Below, in pieces: positions 1 through 6,576 of a stretch of DNA of 7,625 bases (within the stretch, counting starts at the first letter, position 1; every line of letters begins with the position of its first letter). This stretch comes from Bacteroidota bacterium (GTDB lineage Bacteria > Bacteroidota > Bacteroidia > Flavobacteriales > Weeksellaceae), in contig JAEWOM010000213.1 of NCBI GenBank assembly GCA_023399675.1, positions 1-7,625 on the forward strand, read 5' to 3'. The notes below the pieces were generated by a model. That model was given only the letters and a program-made list of their open reading frames with translations. It was not told where the DNA came from and searched no databases. The position numbers and the translations under genes were made by a program.

Positions 1-477
1 TATTTTAACATCGTATATGACGGATTTCTTGATGTACACGCGTCGGAATCCAATTTTGTACAAAGCATCACTGAAAATGTCATCAATATTTTTTCCGTAG
101 CTGCAATTCTGTTTGTGTTGGGCATCAGCATCAACCGGAAAACGCGGTTCATTGATCTGCTGAATACCGCCATGATTACACGGATACCGACTTACATTTC
201 TGCGCTACTTGCAGCCAATCCCGTGCTCGACAGATTTGCAGAACGCATAATGGAGAATCCCGCTGATCTGAACAATATCTATGGAGATACCACTGAACTC
301 ACCATCGTGCTGGTCATTTCATGTGTTTTGATGTTGATGTTTGCGTGGGGCATCATCCTTTTAGTCAACGGCTTCCGCACCGCCACGAACAGCAAGAAGT
401 TCTGGCATTGGATTTTATTTGCTGCAGCGCTGATCCTCGCTGAAACAATATCAAAGTATATCATTTATAATATTTAA
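1..477 (+). CDS. YIP1-like multi-pass membrane protein, C-terminal part (5' end outside window)
   Basis: An open frame runs from the first base of the window to TAA at 475-477, giving 158 residues with no start in view. An internal GTG at 115 could be mistaken for the start, but the frame continues unbroken upstream and the GTG lies inside a hydrophobic helix. Three membrane segments are visible at about residues 27-43, 100-122 and 135-153. Between the first two is a soluble stretch containing N-R-K-T-R-F-I-D-L-L-N-T-A and R-I-P-T-Y-I-S-A. These resemble flavobacterial proteins annotated as YIP1 family, which are inner-membrane proteins of unknown biochemical role in bacteria. The stop is one base from the ATG of the secreted hydrolase, so the two are almost certainly co-transcribed and probably translationally coupled. 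Membrane location is firm. The family name is from recollection and is moderately sure. Confidence 0.6.
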   Translation, partial: YFNIVYDGFLDVHASESNFVQSITENVINIFSVAAILFVLGISINRKTRFIDLLNTAMITRIPTYISALLAANPVLDRFAERIMENPADLNNIYGDTTELTIVLVISCVLMLMFAWGIILLVNGFRTATNSKKFWHWILFAAALILAETISKYIIYNI

Positions 478-478
478 T

Positions 479-1849
479 ATGAGAAAAAAAACAATACAGT
501 TACTGAGCATCTTTTTCTGTGCATTATTATTCGGCCAAAACACCACCGGGGCACAAAAATTTCTGGATGCACTTTTTAACAAAAAATACACGGAAGCGCA
601 TGGTTTTTTCGCTGACGAGGTGAAAGGCCAGATTTCTGAGCAGATTCTCAGCATGGCCACCACGCAGATAGCAGCGGGGAAAGGCAATTATTTAAAATCC
701 ACTTTCGTAAAAACAGAGAATATTGAAGATTATGAAAGAATCATCATGAAGTCGGTTTTTGAAAACGGATCTCAGAACATCATGGTTGCTTTCAACAGTG
801 AGCATAAAATTGTCGGATTTTTTAATGCTCCAAACGAAACGGCCGCAGTACGGCCACAAAATCCAACCGCACCGTTTCCATACCGGGACGAAGGGGTAAC
901 TTTTGTAAATGCTGTGGAAGGCAATAAACTAACCGGTACACTGACTGTTCCTGACAATTTTGCGAAGAAATCTCCTGCAGTGATTCTGATTTCCGGAAGC
1001 GGCGCGCAAAACCGCGATTCAGAACTGTTAGGGCATAAACCTTTTCTTGTCATTGCTGATCATTTGGCACGAAACGGAATTGCTTCTCTGCGGATTGATG
1101 ACCGCGGTACCGGAAAATCTGAAAAAGGAAAGGAAGGCGCTACATCAGAAGATTTTGCAGGTGACATCAGTTCGGCTGTGAATTTTCTTAAGCAGAAAGG
1201 ATTCAGCAATATCGGACTGATCGGCCATTCTGAAGGAGGCTTAATTGCACCGATGGTCGCTTCCAAAAACAAAGAGGTGAAATTTCTTGTGCTGCTTGCT
1301 GCACCCGGAGTTTCCGGCAAAAAACTGCTGCTGAAACAGTCCGAGGACATCGGAAAAGCATCCGGATTGAGCGCAGAAACACTGAAAAACAACGCCGAAC
1401 TCAATAATAAAATTTACAGCTTTGTAGAAAACTACAAAGGAAACAGTTTACAGAAAGATATTGAAAACCTCATCAGAAAGAACCTTAAAGACCTGCCGGC
1501 AGAGCAGATTGATGCCGTAGCAGCACAGCAATCGGCACTTGTGGCGATGCCGTGGTTTACCTATTTCCTGAAAGCTGACCCAGCGGTTTATCTCAGAAGG
1601 ACGAAAATTCCGGTTCTCGCATTGAACGGTTCAAAAGATTTGCAGGTATCGGCAAAAGAAAATCTGTCAGCAATAAAACAAAGCCTAAACAAAGCAGGTA
1701 ACAAGAACTTTGAAACGCATGAAATACCGGATCTTAACCACCTTTTTCAGCATGCAAAAACGGGAAGTCCGGCAGAATATGAAACGATTGAAGAAACCTT
1801 TGCACCGGCAGTTCTGCAGCGAATCTCGGCCTGGATTCTGAAAAGATAA
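479..1849 (+). CDS. Secreted alpha/beta hydrolase with N-terminal DUF3887-like domain
   Basis: This is a predicted exported serine hydrolase of 456 residues. Residues 1-25 form a signal peptide: a K-rich start, a hydrophobic core and probable cleavage after T-G-A (residue 25). Residues 26-118 resemble DUF3887, a small alpha+beta domain often fused before hydrolases in Bacteroidetes. Residues 140-456 are an alpha/beta hydrolase. An oxyanion-type loop S-G-S-G-A-Q-N-R-D lies at 172-180 and D-D-R-G-T-G-K-S at 207-214. The nucleophile elbow is G-H-S-E-G with Ser251. The likely acid is Asp387 (N-G-S-K-D) and the likely base His421 (D-L-N-H), so the triad looks complete. A helical insertion at about 285-365 would form the lid over the active site. 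The substrate cannot be read from the sequence; esters or peptides are possible and the family is broadly annotated as hydrolase or peptidase. ATG at 479 is well placed, one base after the upstream stop. Confidence 0.88.
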   Translation: MRKKTIQLLSIFFCALLFGQNTTGAQKFLDALFNKKYTEAHGFFADEVKGQISEQILSMATTQIAAGKGNYLKSTFVKTENIEDYERIIMKSVFENGSQNIMVAFNSEHKIVGFFNAPNETAAVRPQNPTAPFPYRDEGVTFVNAVEGNKLTGTLTVPDNFAKKSPAVILISGSGAQNRDSELLGHKPFLVIADHLARNGIASLRIDDRGTGKSEKGKEGATSEDFAGDISSAVNFLKQKGFSNIGLIGHSEGGLIAPMVASKNKEVKFLVLLAAPGVSGKKLLLKQSEDIGKASGLSAETLKNNAELNNKIYSFVENYKGNSLQKDIENLIRKNLKDLPAEQIDAVAAQQSALVAMPWFTYFLKADPAVYLRRTKIPVLALNGSKDLQVSAKENLSAIKQSLNKAGNKNFETHEIPDLNHLFQHAKTGSPAEYETIEETFAPAVLQRISAWILKR

Positions 1850-1879
1850 TCTGACCGGTACCCAAAAAGCTGTATCCGG

Positions 1880-1910
1880 TTGTCTTTTACAGCCTCAATC
1901 GTTAAATTCG
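1880..1910 (+). promoter_or_regulatory. Possible Bacteroidetes-type promoter for the HAD gene
   Basis: The 74-bp gap between the hydrolase and the HAD gene contains TAAATTCG at 1903-1910, one mismatch from the Bacteroidetes -7 consensus TAnnTTTG. A TTG at 1880-1882 lies 20 bp upstream, where the -33 element is expected. The box ends 13 bp before the ATG at 1924, so the leader would be very short, with an A-rich tract (1912-1919) ahead of the start. It is a weak match in AT-rich DNA. The HAD gene may instead be read through from the hydrolase. Confidence 0.3.
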
Positions 1911-1923
1911 CAAAAAAAAGAAA

Positions 1924-2583
1924 ATGCCGTTAAAAGCTGTCCTTTTCGATATGGACGGTGTCTTAGTGGATACCGAACCGCTGCACCGGAAAGCCTATTT
2001 TACCATGTTTGAAGAATTTGGAGTTGATGTTGATGAAGAACTCTTTTCCACATTTACCGGAGCATCCACGAAAAGTGTCTGCGAGCGGCTTATTGATAAA
2101 TTCAGTATTAATGCTGGCTGGGAAGAACTTGCCGCAGTGAAAAGAGAGCATTTCAAACATTACTTCGACAACGACCCGGATTTCGACCTGATTCCCGGTG
2201 TAAAAGATCTGATTGAACACTATTTTGAAAATGACGTAAAACTGGTGCTCGCATCATCAGCACACATGAACACGATCAATTGGGTTTTTGAAAAATTCGG
2301 ACTCGAGCCGTACTTCATTGCAAAAATCAGCGGTGCCGATCTGCGGGAATCCAAACCGCATCCCGAAATTTTCGAACTGGCTGCGGAAATGAGCGGTGAA
2401 CCGCGCAACAACTGCATGGTCATTGAAGATTCCACCAACGGAATTCAGGCGGCGAAAGGTGCAGGAATTTTCTGTGCCGGATATGCGAGCGAACATTCGA
2501 CACTGCAGGACTATCAGCTCGCAGATATTCATGTTTATGATTTTGAGGAACTGAGAACTGATAAAATCTCGAAATATTTTTAA
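1924..2583 (+). CDS. HAD-superfamily phosphatase, beta-phosphoglucomutase-like
   Basis: This is a cytosolic HAD hydrolase of 219 residues, the normal length for the beta-phosphoglucomutase/phosphonatase-like subfamily with a helical C1 cap. All four HAD motifs are intact. Motif I is D-M-D-G-V-L-V-D-T, with nucleophile Asp9 and acid/base Asp11. Motif II is L-A-S-S at 109-112. Motif III is S-K-P-H-P with Lys144. Motif IV is V-I-E-D-S with Glu168 and Asp169 for Mg2+. The cap domain is at about residues 16-85 and includes T-G-A-S-T-K-S. These enzymes dephosphorylate or isomerise small phosphosugars and related metabolites. The exact substrate cannot be assigned, so no gene symbol is given. The gene starts 74 bp after the hydrolase on the same strand and its stop faces the stop of the opposite-strand YD-repeat gene across 18 bp. 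It has no obvious terminator of its own before that gene. Confidence 0.92.
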   Translation: MPLKAVLFDMDGVLVDTEPLHRKAYFTMFEEFGVDVDEELFSTFTGASTKSVCERLIDKFSINAGWEELAAVKREHFKHYFDNDPDFDLIPGVKDLIEHYFENDVKLVLASSAHMNTINWVFEKFGLEPYFIAKISGADLRESKPHPEIFELAAEMSGEPRNNCMVIEDSTNGIQAAKGAGIFCAGYASEHSTLQDYQLADIHVYDFEELRTDKISKYF

Positions 2584-2601
2584 TTGCTCCGGTAATATCC
2601 T

Positions 2602-3576
2602 TTAGTAATACGAAATCCTTCTTTCGGTAATTACGGTAATATCCGGTCTGTCTTTTATTTTGTGTGTGGCTTCCCTGCGAATCCAGTTGTTGTTGCGGTC
2701 GTATTTATATTTCATCGACAGAATTTCCCGGTCGCGGCCCAGAAACTGATCCAGTGATACAGTGGTGTACTCGGTAAGATTTCCTTTACTGTCATAAATC
2801 AAATACTGCTTTCCGGAGAGAATGTCACCTTCGTATTCATCCTGCCCAATCTTTAAATTCGCGTTGTTGTACAGAATTTTCTCAGTATGAACAGAATTAT
2901 CAGCAGACTTCCGCACAATGCCGATGAGCCTGTTTTCCGCATCATACTGATCGGTTTCAGTAAACGTATAGGTATCGTCGTTTGAACTGTCGTTCTCGGT
3001 GGTCGTTTTTTTCACATTAGGATAATCTTCGGTGTACGAATAAACGGTCGAATATTCCGGCTCAGTCGCTGCAACACCTTTCAATTCTTCTTTTGTAATC
3101 CGGTTTGTCGCATCGTAAGTGAATGTGTGGCGTTTTACCAGTGATTTGGGCTGTTCCGACGGATGCACATCGTCATACGTGCCGTCGTCAATCAACTGAC
3201 CGTTATTCATATGAATTTCAATTTCAGTGAGAAGGCCGGCATTGTTGTAATCGTACACTTCCATATTTTCACGCAGTTCTGACGTGAGAGTTGTGCGCTT
3301 TGCAATATTACCTTTTCTGTTGAATTCGGTGGTTTGTACACAGATATCCTCCAGATGTTTAAAGGTTTCTTCGAGTGTTTCGCAATAACCGTTATCTATT
3401 GAATCTTTTGTCGTACTGGAAATATCGTATGAGTATGAAGAAATTGATTTCACTTTTCCCTTCAGTTTGAGTTTCTGCAGATCATTTTCAACAGAAATCT
3501 GAGCCAACCCCTTCACAGAAAAGAGCAGCGGCAGCAATATACTGATGGTCAGTATGTATTTATTTAGCGAACTCAT
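2602..3576 (-). CDS. Secreted protein with degenerate YD (RHS-like) repeats, function unknown
   Basis: This is an exported protein of 324 residues. A signal peptide covers residues 1-25, with a hydrophobic core and probable cleavage after G-L-A. The mature part is rich in Tyr, Asp, Asn and Thr and carries spaced motifs of the YD-repeat type. These are V-Y-D-Y-N-N-A-G-L-L-T at about 107, T-Y-D-A-T-N-R-I-T-K at 153, Q-Y-D-A-E-N-R-L-I-G at 210, I-Y-D-S-K-G-N-L-T-E at 260 and K-Y-D-R-N-N-N-W-I-R at 291. Such repeats make beta-strand-rich shells in RHS and teneurin proteins. Here there are only five degenerate units, no RHS core motif and no C-terminal toxin extension. It is therefore better described as a small periplasmic or surface repeat protein of the kind common in Bacteroidetes. 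An acidic, Thr/Ser-rich stretch at 190-210 separates two units. It stands alone behind the terminator of the decarboxylase operon and converges on the HAD gene. No function is proposed. Confidence 0.75.
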   Translation of the reverse strand: MSSLNKYILTISILLPLLFSVKGLAQISVENDLQKLKLKGKVKSISSYSYDISSTTKDSIDNGYCETLEETFKHLEDICVQTTEFNRKGNIAKRTTLTSELRENMEVYDYNNAGLLTEIEIHMNNGQLIDDGTYDDVHPSEQPKSLVKRHTFTYDATNRITKEELKGVAATEPEYSTVYSYTEDYPNVKKTTTENDSSNDDTYTFTETDQYDAENRLIGIVRKSADNSVHTEKILYNNANLKIGQDEYEGDILSGKQYLIYDSKGNLTEYTTVSLDQFLGRDREILSMKYKYDRNNNWIRREATHKIKDRPDITVITERRISYY

Positions 3577-3718
3577 TTTTATAATTTGATACTTGTTTTT
3601 CGTTCAGAAAAAGGTGGTTGAACAGCAAAAACCAAAGGTCCGATTTCGTAATCGTTTCCGCAGTTAATCTTCCAACTCCTGTGCCGATATACTGCTGAAA
3701 TGTATAAAGATGCAGGCA

Positions 3719-3732
3719 AATCTGTACAGATT
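3719..3732. repeat. Perfect 14-bp palindrome AATCTGTACAGATT
   Basis: The bases at 3719-3732 equal their own reverse complement. The palindrome lies in the 260-bp stretch between the decarboxylase stop and the YD-repeat gene, about 140 bp upstream of that gene's ATG and 45 bp past the decarboxylase terminator. That position suits an operator for a dimeric regulator of the YD-repeat gene, but no second copy was seen and no regulator is encoded nearby. Apart from this site and the terminator at 3777-3810, I see nothing convincing in the stretch. I found no good TAnnTTTG promoter for the YD-repeat gene. Confidence 0.4.
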
Positions 3733-3776
3733 ACACATGCACTAAACGCAAACAGAACAGTTTTCTTGTGGAGAAT

Positions 3777-3810
3777 AAAAAAACGCTGTCGTCAATCGTA
3801 CAGCGTTTTT
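3777..3810 (-). terminator. Rho-independent terminator of the decarboxylase operon, possibly bidirectional
   Basis: The arms at 3779-3789 (AAAAACGCTGT) and 3800-3810 (ACAGCGTTTTT) are perfectly complementary over 11 bp, with a 10-nt loop. Read on the - strand, the GC-containing hairpin is followed by seven T residues (complement of the A run 3777-3783). It begins 27 bp after the decarboxylase stop, exactly where that transcript should end. The + strand also has a T tract (3806-3810, then a C and five more T), so it could stop transcription in both directions. Confidence 0.88.
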
Positions 3811-3836
3811 CTTTTTCGTTCGATCGTCAATTTTAA

Positions 3837-5234
3837 TTAAACGGTATATCCCAGCAGTTTCAGAACTTCCTCCGGTCTTTGTTCTTCACGAAAAACTTCG
3901 TAGGTAAAATTGCCTTCTTCATCTTTGTTGATCAGAATGTGTTTTGGCTGTGGCATCAAACAGTGGTGTACGCCACCGTAACCTCCAATGGTTTCCTGAT
4001 AAGCTCCGGTGTGAAAAAATCCGATATACAGCGGTTTTATATCGCTGAAAACAGGCAAGTAAATCGCATTGGTGTGCTGTTCAGAATTGTAATAATCATC
4101 AGAGTCGCAGGTGAGGCCACCCAGAAAAACCCTTTCATACGTATCGTCCCAGCGATTCACCGGAAGCATGATGAAATGTCGGGATATTGCCCAGGTATCG
4201 GGTAAAGTCGTCATGAAAGAAGAGTCGATCATATTCCATTTTTCCCGGTCGTTCTGACGTTTCTGAGAAATAATTTTGTACAAATGTCCGCCGCTTTCAC
4301 CAACCGTGAAACTACCAAATTCAGTATAAATATTTGGCTCCTCTACGCCTTCTTCTTCGCAGAATTTTTTGATTTGTGTCACGATTTCATTAACCATGTA
4401 CTTATAATCGTAATCGAAATTGAGCGATGTTTTGATTGGGAAGCCTCCTCCGATATTCAGGCAGTCCACTTCCGGTGCAATTTTTTTCAAACGGGCATAC
4501 ACGCGAAGACATTTATACAGTTCATTCCAGTAATACGCAGTATCTTTTATACCGGTATTGATGAAAAAATGAAGCATTTTGAGCCTTGCGTTAGGATGCT
4601 CAGCAATTTTTTGCGAATAGTACGGAATGATATCCTTATAGCCGATACCAAGCCTGGATGTATAAAATTCGAATTTCGGCTCTTCCTCGGATGCGATTCT
4701 GATGCCGATATCGAAGGTTGTGTCAATACTTTCTGTAAGTTTATCGAGTTCGCGGTAATTATCGAGAATCGGTGTGATATTGCTGAATCCATTGTTGATT
4801 AAATCCGCAATTTTCTGCAGATAGTCATCTGTTTTGAAACCGTTGCAGATCACTTCGATGCTTTTATCGAATTTCCCTTCATCGTACAGCGACTTCACAA
4901 TATCCATATCGTACGCGGAAGATGTTTCAATGGAAATATCATTCTTCAGCGCTTCATCCAGAACGAATTTGAAATGACTGGATTTGGTACAGTAACAGTA
5001 ACGGTAGCCTTTTTTGTATTCGTTTTTTTCAATAGCTTCTTTAAACCAGCCTTTCGCACGCTGTATATTCATCGAAATTTTCGGCAGATAATTAAATTTC
5101 AACGGCGTTCCAAACTGCTCCACTACTTCCATTAAAGGAATTTCATGAAACTGCAGATTATTTTCCACCACGTTAAATTCTTCGGTAGGGAAATAAAGTG
5201 TCTGATCAATCAGCTCGGAATACTTAATTTTCAT
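3837..5234 (-). CDS. speA: Arginine-decarboxylase-like PLP fold-III enzyme (short, divergent SpeA type)
   Basis: This is a cytosolic PLP enzyme of 465 residues, probably converting arginine to agmatine for polyamine synthesis. Features of the SpeA/ODC fold III family are visible. The putative PLP lysine is Lys84 in Y-C-T-K-S-S-H. A Gly-rich phosphate loop G-G-G-F-P lies at 262-266. The catalytic-cysteine motif is T-C-D-S-D-D with Cys376, and H-T-G-A-Y-Q-E at 408-414 matches the SpeA-like G-A-Y-Q-E. It is much shorter than the classical SpeA of about 630-660 residues and differs in two usual motifs. The E-[PS]-G-R site reads T-E-F-G-S at 304-308, keeping Glu305 but not Arg. The H-F-H-x-G-S site reads H-F-F-I-N-T-G at 222-228. 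Enzymes of this length annotated as arginine decarboxylase are usual in Flavobacteriia, so this may be the family norm. Substrate specificity is inferred and lysine or ornithine cannot be excluded. It follows thiamine pyrophosphokinase by 83 bp and ends before a strong terminator. Confidence 0.82.
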   Translation of the reverse strand: MKIKYSELIDQTLYFPTEEFNVVENNLQFHEIPLMEVVEQFGTPLKFNYLPKISMNIQRAKGWFKEAIEKNEYKKGYRYCYCTKSSHFKFVLDEALKNDISIETSSAYDMDIVKSLYDEGKFDKSIEVICNGFKTDDYLQKIADLINNGFSNITPILDNYRELDKLTESIDTTFDIGIRIASEEEPKFEFYTSRLGIGYKDIIPYYSQKIAEHPNARLKMLHFFINTGIKDTAYYWNELYKCLRVYARLKKIAPEVDCLNIGGGFPIKTSLNFDYDYKYMVNEIVTQIKKFCEEEGVEEPNIYTEFGSFTVGESGGHLYKIISQKRQNDREKWNMIDSSFMTTLPDTWAISRHFIMLPVNRWDDTYERVFLGGLTCDSDDYYNSEQHTNAIYLPVFSDIKPLYIGFFHTGAYQETIGGYGGVHHCLMPQPKHILINKDEEGNFTYEVFREEQRPEEVLKLLGYTV

Positions 5235-5317
5235 AAGGCGGCAAGAAATTTTAGAAATACAAAAATGCGAAAAAACAATGAGTCATTCAGAAAATTCTGC
5301 ATGCTTTACCTGTGAAG

Positions 5318-5944
5318 CTACACATAATCGGCATGGCTGACAAAAACAACCATAAGACCGTCAGCAAACGTGATTTCAACCTGGTCTTGTACAGCGAAAT
5401 TCCTAGTGGAAACAAATTCCGTGATGCTGAGCGTTACGTTATTCAACTCCCAGTTCAATCCTTTTGTAACAACCCCGTTCGCAGCAGGAAAAGGATACAG
5501 AGAAATCATCTTATGCTTAACCTCATCAAGTTTCAAGTGATTTTCAACAAAAAAGTACGTGGAATAATCATCTGTAAAACTGATTCTGAGTTGCTGCCGG
5601 AACATTGCGGCAGTAGTAAGGTTTCCGAGGAAATGATCCATTTCGCCACCGCTGCCACCAAATACGTCAACCTCCGTTACATTTCGGTCCGCTAAAAGCT
5701 GCAGCGCTTTATGAAAATCGGTTTCATCCTGATCTGGTGTAAAGATGAATTTTTCGCGGTAGACGGCTTCATCTTCACCATCGTGCGAATCGAAATCACC
5801 GGAAATAAAATCGAGCTTTTCCAGTGGAAATCCTTTGTCTTTCAGATAATGAAAGGCGCCGTCAGTACATGCAATCACATCGTAATCGTCGGAAGACGGA
5901 AGTTTTTCAGGCGGCACGCCGTTGATGAAAAGTAAAGCTTTCAA
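5318..5944 (-). CDS. Thiamine pyrophosphokinase (thiamine diphosphokinase), TTG start
   Basis: The enzyme transfers pyrophosphate from ATP to thiamine, giving thiamine diphosphate in the cytosol. With the TTG start at 5944-5942 it is 208 residues, the usual length. The catalytic domain shows A-C-T-D-G-A (25-30), S-G-D-F-D-S (48-53), D-Q-D-E-T-D-F-H-K-A (71-80) and G-G-S-G-G-E-M-D-H-F-L-G-N-L (96-109). The C-terminal beta domain has K-G-L-N-W-E-L (161-167) and S-T-R-N-F-A (179-184), expected to bind thiamine. The frame stays open upstream to ATGs at 6046 and 6031, but those lie inside the cobalamin adenosyltransferase gene and would add about 30 non-homologous residues. The TTG gives an N-terminus M-K-A-L-L-F-I-N-G, as expected for the first beta strand, 22 bp after the upstream stop. 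No TPP riboswitch is seen, fitting co-transcription from further upstream. Confidence 0.9.
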   Translation of the reverse strand: MKALLFINGVPPEKLPSSDDYDVIACTDGAFHYLKDKGFPLEKLDFISGDFDSHDGEDEAVYREKFIFTPDQDETDFHKALQLLADRNVTEVDVFGGSGGEMDHFLGNLTTAAMFRQQLRISFTDDYSTYFFVENHLKLDEVKHKMISLYPFPAANGVVTKGLNWELNNVTLSITEFVSTRNFAVQDQVEITFADGLMVVFVSHADYV

Positions 5945-5966
5945 AAGTGAATTGCAGATTCTGATG

Positions 5967-6545
5967 TTATTTTTTTTGTCTTTCGGAAGGATTCCAGTAT
6001 GATTCCGGCATTCCGTCCAGCTTCGAAACATAGCGAGCCAGTACAAAAAGGAAATCAGAAAGACGGTTCAGATATTTGATGAGTTCCGGTCGAACTTCTT
6101 CCGATTCATTCAAAAAAACAAGACTGCGTTCTGCTCTGCGGCAGACCGTTCTGCAAACATGGAGCAATGTTGCTGCTTTTCCGCCGCCCGGCAAAATAAA
6201 AAACTGTAACGGTTCGAGCTGTGCCTCATATTCATCCATCCAGTTTTCCAGTTCCGTGATCTCAGCTTCCGAAATCATCAGATCGAGTCTCGATTTTCCG
6301 TTTGCCAGCATCAGCTTATCAGTAGGCGTTGCAGATTCAGAACCGAGTGTAAACAGATCGAATTGGATTTTCTCGAGTTGACTTATTACTGTCTCGTTTA
6401 TGATCTCACTTTTCGCCAGACCGATAAAAGAGTTCAGTTCGTCAATATTACCATACGATTCTACTCTTGCTGAAGCTTTTGACACGCGGGTTCCGCCATA
6501 TAGCGCTGTTTCACCTTTGTCGCCGGTTTTGGTATATATTTTCAT
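5967..6545 (-). CDS. PduO-type ATP:cob(I)alamin adenosyltransferase
   Basis: This cytosolic enzyme of 192 residues transfers the adenosyl group of ATP to cob(I)alamin, giving adenosylcobalamin for enzymes such as methylmalonyl-CoA mutase. It is a typical PduO/MMAB-type single domain with a five-helix bundle. The N-terminal ATP loop T-K-T-G-D-K-G-E-T is at 5-13 and Y-G-N-I-D-E-L-N-S at 31-39. F-I-L-P-G-G is at 116-121, followed by the diagnostic R-T-V-C-R-R-A-E-R at 132-140 and Y-L-N-R-L-S-D-F-L-F at 158-167. All the key Arg, Glu and Asp positions I would expect are present. ATG at 6545 places the ATP loop right at the N-terminus, as usual. The gene lies 31 bp after the lipoprotein gene and 22 bp before thiamine pyrophosphokinase, consistent with one transcript. 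No cobalamin riboswitch is seen ahead of it. Confidence 0.95.
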   Translation of the reverse strand: MKIYTKTGDKGETALYGGTRVSKASARVESYGNIDELNSFIGLAKSEIINETVISQLEKIQFDLFTLGSESATPTDKLMLANGKSRLDLMISEAEITELENWMDEYEAQLEPLQFFILPGGGKAATLLHVCRTVCRRAERSLVFLNESEEVRPELIKYLNRLSDFLFVLARYVSKLDGMPESYWNPSERQKK

Positions 6546-6576
6546 ATTGATTTTAATTTTCTGATTCGCTTTCCTC

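Noticed and set aside
115..117. GTG as the start of the first gene
   Set aside because: The frame is open to the window edge and the GTG falls in the middle of a hydrophobic segment, so the gene is truncated by the window and not a 120-residue protein.
2590..2644. Direct repeat CGGTAATATCC at 2590-2600 and 2634-2644
   Set aside because: The second copy is part of the coding sequence for the I-T-V-I-T end of the YD-repeat protein. The spacing is not a multiple of three and there is no third distant copy, so no functional repeat is supported.
2602..3576. YD-repeat protein as a contact-dependent or RHS toxin with an immunity gene
   Set aside because: There is no RHS core signature, no variable C-terminal toxin domain and no small immunity-type gene next to it.
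3700..3840. A + strand ORF of 46 codons between the YD-repeat gene and the decarboxylase
   Set aside because: It runs straight through the terminator hairpin, its C-terminal half is the translation of the stem and T tract, and it shows no recognisable protein features.
4284..4802. A + strand frame of 172 codons antisense to the decarboxylase
   Set aside because: It lies wholly inside a well-supported enzyme gene, is rich in Phe, Ile and Cys as expected for an antisense shadow, and has no domain-like motifs.
5277..5287. Inverted repeat AATGA-G-TCATT upstream of the decarboxylase
   Set aside because: The arms are only 5 bp in AT-rich DNA, with no extension and no adjacent good promoter; expected by chance.
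5235..5317. Possible separate promoter for the decarboxylase in the 83-bp gap
   Set aside because: The best -7 candidate on the - strand is CATTTTTG (complement of 5259-5266), with no proper -33 TTG at the right distance, so it was not listed as a feature.
5312..5695. A + strand frame of 127 codons antisense to thiamine pyrophosphokinase
   Set aside because: The - strand frame carries every expected kinase motif; this one has none and is a shadow.
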